A DNA stretch of 7,888 nt from JAVRLS01 sp031961205 (lineage in GTDB: Archaea; Thermoplasmatota; Thermoplasmata; Thermoplasmatales; Thermoplasmataceae): contig JAVRLS010000045.1 of assembly GCA_031961205.1 (NCBI GenBank), positions 1-7,888 of the forward strand. The letters are read 5' to 3'. Shown here piece after piece: positions 1 through 4,328 of this stretch. Position 1 is the stretch's first letter. Each line of letters opens with the position of its first letter. The translations under genes and the position numbers were made by a program. The notes below the pieces were generated by a model that saw nothing but the letters and a program-made list of their open reading frames with translations, searched no databases and was not told the DNA's origin.

Positions 1-307
1 CCTGTGACCTCTTGTAGTATAATACAGAATTTTTTGAAAAGAATTTAACTGTGCTTCCAAAACGCAGCCCTGGTATAACTCCAGCCGGTATTAGTAAAAG
101 CGAATAATAGGCATAATAATCGTGAGAACCTACGGAATAGACAAGGAATAATGTCAGCAGAACGTAGAGTACCGGAATACGCAGCACCCTTGATTTTTTG
201 TACCGCCTTCCCTTTACTCCTGACCAGATCCTTCTGGCAACGATATATATAATAAGAACCAGCAACAATAATAAAGGTACTGTATTCAATTCTGCAGCCG
301 CTGACAC
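1..307 (-). CDS. Small multi-pass membrane protein, DUF1453/CcdC-like (partial, C-terminus off the left edge)
   Basis: The minus-strand frame from the GTG at 307-305 stays open to the window edge and gives 102 residues. A strongly hydrophobic segment at residues 10-23 is followed by a basic loop (ARRIWSGVKGRRYKKSR, 24-40), a second hydrophobic segment (43-59), and a third around 64-80. The end reads VKFFSKNSVLYYKRS (87-101). This layout, short helices with a basic loop after the first and a final glycine-rich helix leading into an aromatic KRS motif, resembles the DUF1453/CcdC family of small membrane proteins; this is from memory. Molecular function is unknown. TAG directly precedes the GTG, so the frame cannot start further upstream; a TTG at 289-287 is an alternative start giving MNTVPLLLLL. 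No Shine-Dalgarno site is evident and transcription is probably leaderless. An overlapping minus-strand frame (386-45) is longer but lacks this membrane-protein character, so I take it as the shadow. Reality of the gene is fairly likely; the family name is tentative. Confidence 0.6.
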   Translation of the reverse strand, partial: MSAAAELNTVPLLLLLVLIIYIVARRIWSGVKGRRYKKSRVLRIPVLYVLLTLFLVYSVGSHDYYAYYSLLLIPAGVIPGLRFGSTVKFFSKNSVLYYKRSQ

Positions 308-319
308 CTAGCATCATGG

Positions 320-340
320 TATACTTTATATTAAAGTATA
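320..340 (-). promoter_or_regulatory. Perfect 9-3-9 inverted repeat overlapping the presumed TATA box of the minus-strand membrane gene
   Basis: The arms TATACTTTA (320-328) and TAAAGTATA (332-340) are exact reverse complements around a 3-nt TAT spacer. The centre at 330 lies 23 nt upstream of the GTG start at 307, which is where a TATA box sits for a leaderless archaeal transcript. On the minus strand the core reads TTTAATATAAA, so it can serve as the TATA element itself. A dimeric repressor bound here would block TBP; equally, the symmetry may just reflect an AT-rich core promoter. The repeat is seen directly; its role is inferred. Confidence 0.5.
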
Positions 341-469
341 TGTTTAAAGGCGAATCTTCAGAAAAATGCACTGCCGGAAGTTTCATTTTTGTTTCTCATC
401 ACGCTGATTCCTGAAACGGTATGCCCGGATGCAGTGTCAATCCAGAAATAAAACTCCAGAAAATTTTAG

Positions 470-839
470 ATGGCATATGCTTATAGTTTCGATCATCGTA
501 TGCCGTATAATCTCATTCTAGGAAATGAAAATGTATTACGATATATTTTGAAGGAATTCAGGCAATCCATGAAGATAATGGGAATGGATCAGGAATATAT
601 ACAGAAACACACATCGGAGGATAATGGCGGTATAGAATCGTTCCACCGTTCACTGAAGACGTATTTCAATTGGTAAACGATATAAAAACATTCAATGATT
701 CAAGGAAACTGATCGAATAAACATTCGTGGATTACAACACAGTAAGGTCGCATTTGTTCATTGATTATTTGATACCGGAAAAACTCTGAATATTAATGCG
801 ATCAAATTAAAATCAGGTACTGGGAACATCCGTAATTAA
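470..839 (+). pseudogene. Decayed 3' fragment of an IS3-like (rve-core) DDE transposase
   Basis: The first part (470-676) encodes KEFRQSMKIMGMDQEYIQKH followed by TSEDNGGIESFHRSLKTYF, typical of the integrase-core transposases of IS3-like elements; the E of ESFH is the third catalytic acid. After the TGG at 671-673 the frame breaks. It resumes from 676 with NDIKTFNDSRKLIE, then a TAA at 718-720, then TFVDYNTVRSHLFIDYLIPEKL, matching the family's YNxxRPHxxxxYxxPE C-terminus. A further frameshift near 787 gives NINAIKLKSGTGNIRN and a TAA at 837-839. The second catalytic Asp region, normally DNGPQ-like, has become NENV, so an Asp is lost. The N-terminal half and first catalytic Asp are absent: TAG at 467-469 precedes the ATG, and I see no homologous coding before it. 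About 120 of an expected 250-300 residues remain. It is a dead relic; exact element ends and terminal repeats are not identifiable. Confidence 0.78.
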
Positions 840-938
840 ATATAAAAACAGAAATGAAGAGAGCCGAGCAAATTAAAGTCTGATCACTTGCTTGTATAGC
901 AACACATCCGTAAAAGTGTTCCTAGGATATAAATAGAA

Positions 939-1012
939 TGGGGCTGACCGGGTTTGAACCGGTGACCACCTGGTTATGAGCCAGGCGCTCTACCTAGCTG
1001 AGCTACAACCCC
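939..1012 (-). tRNA. tRNA with CAT anticodon, probably elongator tRNA-Met
   Basis: On the minus strand the sequence folds as a complete 74-nt cloverleaf: acceptor GGGGTTG/CAGCCCC (7 bp with one G-T pair), D stem GCTC/GAGC, anticodon stem CCTGG/CCAGG with loop CTCATAA (anticodon CAT), variable loop TGGTC, T stem ACCGG/CCGGT with loop TTCAAAC, and discriminator A. CCA is not encoded and there is no intron. The anticodon stem lacks the three G-C pairs typical of initiator tRNA, so it is not the initiator. A CAT anticodon could also mark tRNA-Ile2, which reads AUA after TiaS makes agmatidine; sequence alone does not settle this. Placement 3 nt after tRNA-Asn favours Met, because Asn-Met pairs occur in other archaea (recollection). 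Confidence 0.93.
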
Positions 1013-1015
1013 CTA

Positions 1016-1088
1016 CGCCGCTGACCGGTCTCGAACCGATGACCGCTCGGTTAACAGCCGAGTGCTCTACCAACTGAGCTACAGCGGC
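1016..1088 (-). tRNA. tRNA-Asn (anticodon GTT)
   Basis: On the minus strand a 73-nt cloverleaf is seen: acceptor GCCGCTG/CAGCGGC (7 bp, all Watson-Crick), D stem GCTC/GAGC, anticodon stem CTCGG/CCGAG with loop CTGTTAA (anticodon GTT), variable loop CGGTC, T stem ATCGG/CCGGT with loop TTCGAGA, and discriminator G as expected for Asn. CCA is not encoded and no intron is present. It is the first gene of a two-tRNA transcription unit; the CAT-anticodon tRNA follows after only 3 nt (1013-1015), so the pair must be separated by precise 3' and 5' end processing. Confidence 0.96.
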
Positions 1089-1104
1089 ACAAGTAATCCC
1101 GTAG

Positions 1105-1121
1105 TTTAAATCTCTTTTTAA
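1105..1121 (-). promoter_or_regulatory. Likely TATA-region of the tRNA-Asn/tRNA-Met unit
   Basis: On the minus strand this AT-rich stretch contains TTAAAAAG (1121-1114) and TTTAAA (1110-1105). An archaeal TATA box centred near 1117 would start transcription a few nucleotides upstream of the tRNA-Asn 5' end at 1088. The TTTAAA copy is too close unless the start lies inside the tRNA. Purine-rich bases just upstream could act as the BRE. Assignment is by spacing only. Confidence 0.35.
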
Positions 1122-1208
1122 TCTTTTCTATACCTGTGCCTGATTCAGTAAAGGGACTTTATGGTATTGCTGACTTTCATAAAAAAATTTCTGTTATCCG
1201 GTTACCAA

Positions 1209-1217
1209 GTTATAAAT
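1209..1217 (+). promoter_or_regulatory. TATA box of the hel308-trm5 unit
   Basis: The sequence GTTATAAATA just upstream of hel308 contains a near-ideal archaeal TATA box (TTATAAATA). Its centre near 1213 is about 20 nt from the GTG at 1233 and 26 nt from the GTG at 1239. With the usual spacing of about 25 nt, transcription would begin at or next to the start codon, giving a leaderless mRNA. It diverges from the tRNA promoter about 90 nt away. Confidence 0.6.
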
Positions 1218-1238
1218 AAAGCGAAAAAATAGGTGAAT

Positions 1239-3290
1239 GTGAAAGTTAGTGATCTTGGCTATGATCAGATGTTCCTGAAACTTGTTGATGGAAATGATTT
1301 CGATCTTTATGATCATCAGGTAAGGGCAATTGAATATTTCAGGAAGGGAAAAAATGTGCTGGTGTCTGTTCCCACGGCCTCCGGAAAGACGCTTATAGCT
1401 TATTCCGCAATATATGAAACATACAGGAAGGGACTCAAATCCATTTATATCGTTCCGCTGAGATCGCTTGCAATGGAAAAATATGAGGAGATGTCAAGGC
1501 TCCGGGAGCTCGGAATGAGGGTTCGTTTATCCATAGGCAATTACGATGACGCACCGGATTTCATAAAGTATTACGACGTGATAGTAATGACATCGGAAAA
1601 AGCAGATTCGCTGCTCCACCATAATCCGGACATGCTTCAGGACATTGGCCTCATGGTGGTCGATGAAATTCACCTCATGGGTGACGAATCAAGAGGACCA
1701 ACCCTGGAGACCATAATAACCTCATCAAAGATCATAAACCCGGGCACTTTGATCATGGCGCTATCAGCCACAGTGTCAAACGCTACTGATCTAGCAAAAT
1801 GGCTTGATGCGAGCCTTGTTATTAGTGATTTCAGGCCTGTGCCCCTTCAAGTCGGAGTCCTGTACAAAGATTCGTTATATATGGATGAAAACCGTGAAAG
1901 GATTGGAAGTATAATTGATCTGATCAAAAAAACAGTTCAGGAAAACGGACAGGTTATAGTCTTTGTGAATTCAAGGAAAAGAAGCGAAGACTTTGCATCT
2001 GAACTGTCACACGTTTTCGACAGGACCGGTAACATCAGTATTGCCAGTGATGATTCCAACGTATATGATGGGGCCATAAATGAAATCGCACAGCATGGTG
2101 TTGCATTTCACCACGCGGGCCTCAGTAACGAACAGAGATCGTTCATTGAAAAAAATTTCAAGAATGGATCAATAAAGGTCATAGTTGCCACCCCCACGCT
2201 TGCAGCCGGTGTGAATCTTCCAGCAAGGATGGTTATAGTGAAGGACATAACCAGGTACACATCAGATGGCGTAGTGTATCTCCCGAATCTTGAGATAAGG
2301 CAGATGATTGGAAGAGCAGGCCGCCCCAGGTATGATAAATATGGTATAGGTGTTATATACGCAGCTTCCAGGAACAGCTTTGAGGTTGCACAGCAGTACA
2401 TTCAGATGGATCCCGAGCCCATAAAATCTGGACTCGGGAGTGACAAACTTATTAGATTCAACGTACTGGCGGTTATAACGATGGGTATAGGAAACAACAG
2501 GGACAGCATTTACGACTTCTTCAGGAGGACATTCTATTACCAGCAGAATGGTGAGAATGGCCTGAAAGACAGGATCGACAGATCCCTGGAATTTCTGGTT
2601 GACAACGGATTCGTAAAGGGTAATGGAAATTTTTCAGCTACGCAGTTTGGAAGATACACCAGCGATCTTTACATTGACCCTGAAAGTGCCATGACCCTGA
2701 AAAGGTATTTTGATCAGAAGCATAGCACTGACCTTGCACTTTATTACATATCACTTTGCGGTGAGATGTTTCCGTTCAATTACCGTGAAAATGGCTGTGG
2801 ATACGAGTTTCTCGAAGATATAGGTATGCCTGATGGGGATATTGATGCTGCAAAGACTGCATGCGTTCTCAGGGACTGGATAAGTGAGGTTTCAACAAAC
2901 GGGTTATATGAAAAATACGGAATTTTCCCTGGAGATATGCAGTCAAGGGTATCAAACGCAGACTGGATATCTTATTCGCTTTCAAGGCTTTCAGCCCTTT
3001 TCAAGCCAGAAATAAGGCGCGATCTCGGCATCCTCAACATAAGAATACGTGAGGGAATAAAGCCAGAAATAATGGAACTTACCACGATACCCGGCATCGG
3101 GCGTGTAAGGGCAAGGAGGTTATACGATGCAGGCCTCAAGAGTATAGCAGAAATAGCGGCTTCAGATGAAAGCAGGATAACAAGGATTTATGGTTTCTCG
3201 CACGCCCTTGCATCTTCAGCTATAAGGAGGGCAAAAGCAATTGCCAGTCAAGAAGTACGTTCCGGCCAGGAAAGAATTGGCCCAGAGTAA
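1239..3290 (+). CDS. hel308: Hel308 (Ski2-like) superfamily 2 DNA helicase
   Basis: ATP-dependent 3'-5' DNA helicase that, in the characterised archaeal family, acts at stalled replication forks and unwinds lagging-strand DNA. Counting residues from the upstream GTG at 1233 (685 aa): Walker A PTASGKT (47-53), motif II DEIH (144-147), motif III SAT (178-180), FHHAGLS (292-298), ATPTLAAGVNLP (319-330), and motif VI QMIGRAGRP (357-365). A winged-helix region follows (about 405-480), then the helical ratchet domain (about 485-600) and a C-terminal helix-hairpin-helix with TIPGIGRVRARRLYDAGL (618-635). All motifs are intact and the length is normal. I prefer the start at 1239 (MKVSDLGYD), because the N-terminus then matches the MKISDLG-type start I recall for Thermoplasma Hel308 and the TATA box lies 26 nt upstream; GTG 1233 adds two residues. 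The 3' end overlaps the next gene by 50 nt, so the two are probably co-transcribed. Confidence 0.97.
   Translation: MKVSDLGYDQMFLKLVDGNDFDLYDHQVRAIEYFRKGKNVLVSVPTASGKTLIAYSAIYETYRKGLKSIYIVPLRSLAMEKYEEMSRLRELGMRVRLSIGNYDDAPDFIKYYDVIVMTSEKADSLLHHNPDMLQDIGLMVVDEIHLMGDESRGPTLETIITSSKIINPGTLIMALSATVSNATDLAKWLDASLVISDFRPVPLQVGVLYKDSLYMDENRERIGSIIDLIKKTVQENGQVIVFVNSRKRSEDFASELSHVFDRTGNISIASDDSNVYDGAINEIAQHGVAFHHAGLSNEQRSFIEKNFKNGSIKVIVATPTLAAGVNLPARMVIVKDITRYTSDGVVYLPNLEIRQMIGRAGRPRYDKYGIGVIYAASRNSFEVAQQYIQMDPEPIKSGLGSDKLIRFNVLAVITMGIGNNRDSIYDFFRRTFYYQQNGENGLKDRIDRSLEFLVDNGFVKGNGNFSATQFGRYTSDLYIDPESAMTLKRYFDQKHSTDLALYYISLCGEMFPFNYRENGCGYEFLEDIGMPDGDIDAAKTACVLRDWISEVSTNGLYEKYGIFPGDMQSRVSNADWISYSLSRLSALFKPEIRRDLGILNIRIREGIKPEIMELTTIPGIGRVRARRLYDAGLKSIAEIAASDESRITRIYGFSHALASSAIRRAKAIASQEVRSGQERIGPE
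3224..3230 (+). promoter_or_regulatory. Shine-Dalgarno site AAGGAGG for the trm5-like gene, inside hel308
   Basis: AAGGAGG lies within the last codons of hel308 and ends 10 nt before the TTG at 3241. It is a strong match to the archaeal 16S anti-Shine-Dalgarno and is the main reason to accept a TTG start that overlaps hel308. Most other starts here have no such site, consistent with leadered translation only for this internal gene of the operon. Confidence 0.6.
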
Positions 3291-4167
3291 AATAAAAGAA
3301 CTTAAGGCGAAAGGGGAAATCGACAGGGATTACCGGATATGCAGCGATGATTCTTTCGTCTATATACCTGTAGTCGATTCCTACAGCGGTGAATTTATTT
3401 ATAGAGATGGGAACGCAATAATGAAAAAGGAATCGGTCTCAGGTTCCTTTGACAGTATCGGAAGTATAGCCATTATTAAGAAAGATGATAGTATATTCGC
3501 CCGGAATCTGCTTGATTCCAGCAAAACGATAAAGAGCGTATATTATGATGCTGGAGTTGAGGGGGAAAAGCGGATAAGATCCCTTAAGCTTCTGGCCGGG
3601 GAGGATAATACAGTAACGATTTACAGGGAGAATGGCTGCGTTTTCAGGGTTGATGTATCAAAGGCCTATTTTTCCCCGAGGCTTGGAACTGAAAGGATGA
3701 AGCTTGCTATGGACGTAAAAGATGGGGAATTCATAATAGACATGTTTTCGGGCATAGGAACCATAAGCATAGAGATAGCCCGGTACAGGAATGCCAGGAT
3801 AATATCCATGGATATAAACGAAGATGCTGTGAAACTCATGGATTACAATATAAAAATTAACACGCTGAAGGGTTCCATAACCCCATTATGCGGGGATTCG
3901 CAGAAGCTGGTTTCCAGATATAAAAATGCCGACAGGGTGATAATGAATAATCCTACAGGATCAAGCAGGTTCATCGAATCTGCAGTAGCATCCCTCAGGG
4001 AAGGAGGCATTATAAATTACTATGAAATTGCCACAAAAGATCAGATGACCGAAAGAGTGAATAGTTTTAAAAATTACGGGATATCGCTGCGATATATGAG
4101 AAAAGTTCACGGTTATTCAAGCACCGCATTCCTCTATTCTTCTGCCTTTATAAAGGAAAACCCCTGA
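3241..4167 (+). CDS. trm5: Trm5-family tRNA (guanine37-N1)-methyltransferase
   Basis: Expected to transfer a methyl group from S-adenosylmethionine to N1 of G37 in tRNA, preventing +1 frameshifts and supplying the precursor of wyosine-type bases. The 308 residues match archaeal Trm5 over the C-terminal two thirds: LAGEDNTVTIYRENGC (118-133), FSPRLGTER (144-152, with the conserved Arg), SAM motif I DMFSGIGTISIE (167-178), acidic SAM ligand in SMDINEDA (189-196), CGDS (217-220), and the strand VIMNNPTG (233-240) in the place of the usual NLP motif. GGIINYYE (255-262) is also typical. The N-terminal part (VPARKELAQSKIKELKAKGEIDRDYRI, about residues 7-33, then VYIPV) fits the short D1-like region of Trm5b proteins. 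TTG at 3241 follows AAGGAGG and overlaps hel308 by 50 nt; a later TTG at 3277 is an alternative. The related Taw2 aminocarboxypropyltransferase shares the fold, so specificity is probable rather than proven. Confidence 0.87.
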   Translation: MPVKKYVPARKELAQSKIKELKAKGEIDRDYRICSDDSFVYIPVVDSYSGEFIYRDGNAIMKKESVSGSFDSIGSIAIIKKDDSIFARNLLDSSKTIKSVYYDAGVEGEKRIRSLKLLAGEDNTVTIYRENGCVFRVDVSKAYFSPRLGTERMKLAMDVKDGEFIIDMFSGIGTISIEIARYRNARIISMDINEDAVKLMDYNIKINTLKGSITPLCGDSQKLVSRYKNADRVIMNNPTGSSRFIESAVASLREGGIINYYEIATKDQMTERVNSFKNYGISLRYMRKVHGYSSTAFLYSSAFIKENP

Positions 4168-4203
4168 AATGAACCGAATTGCTTATTTCAACCTTTTCAT
4201 ATA

Positions 4204-4225
4204 GCCTGATCTGATTTTTTCAGGC
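4204..4225 (+). terminator. Hairpin with T6 tract after the hel308-trm5 unit
   Basis: GCCTGA (4204-4209) and TCAGGC (4220-4225) form a perfect 6-bp stem, with the loop holding most of a run of six T (4215-4220). It lies about 37 nt after the trm5 stop in the gap before alaS. Archaeal RNA polymerase terminates mainly at T-runs, so the T6 tract is the likelier functional element and the hairpin may be incidental. Confidence 0.4.
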
Positions 4226-4293
4226 CATAGCGATCAATTTCTATCCGAACCGATCTTCTGGTATTCATGCGCCGGTGTATCATGGAGAAAAGA

Positions 4294-4319
4294 AAAAAAT
4301 AGAAATAGTCATTTAAAAT
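4294..4319 (+). promoter_or_regulatory. Candidate promoter region of alaS
   Basis: Two AT-rich elements precede the ATG at 4329. AAAAAATAGAAAT (about 4293-4304) is centred about 30 nt upstream and would suit a leaderless or very short leader. ATTTAAAAT (4311-4319) looks more like a TATA box but is only about 15 nt from the ATG, too close unless translation starts further in. No Shine-Dalgarno site is present. Confidence 0.35.
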
Positions 4320-4328
4320 CTGATCGCA

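Noticed and set aside
45..386. 113-codon open frame on the minus strand starting ATG
   Set aside because: Its translation has no coherent membrane or soluble character (Cys/Ser/Tyr-rich, mixed), while the overlapping frame on the same strand gives a clean membrane protein with a family-like tail.
901..920. Inverted repeat AACAC...GTGTT downstream of the tRNA pair
   Set aside because: Only 5 bp with a 10-nt loop and no adjacent T-run in the tRNA direction; not distinguishable from chance as terminator or IS end.
840..938. Gap between the transposase relic and the tRNA genes
   Set aside because: AT-rich with no coding, no convincing terminal inverted repeat of the IS and no CRISPR-like repeats; I see nothing supportable.
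1161..1232. 24-codon plus-strand frame (MVLLTFIKK...) ending at TAG right before the hel308 GTG
   Set aside because: No Shine-Dalgarno, it spans the hel308 TATA box, and it lies in AT-rich promoter DNA; a chance frame is the simplest reading.
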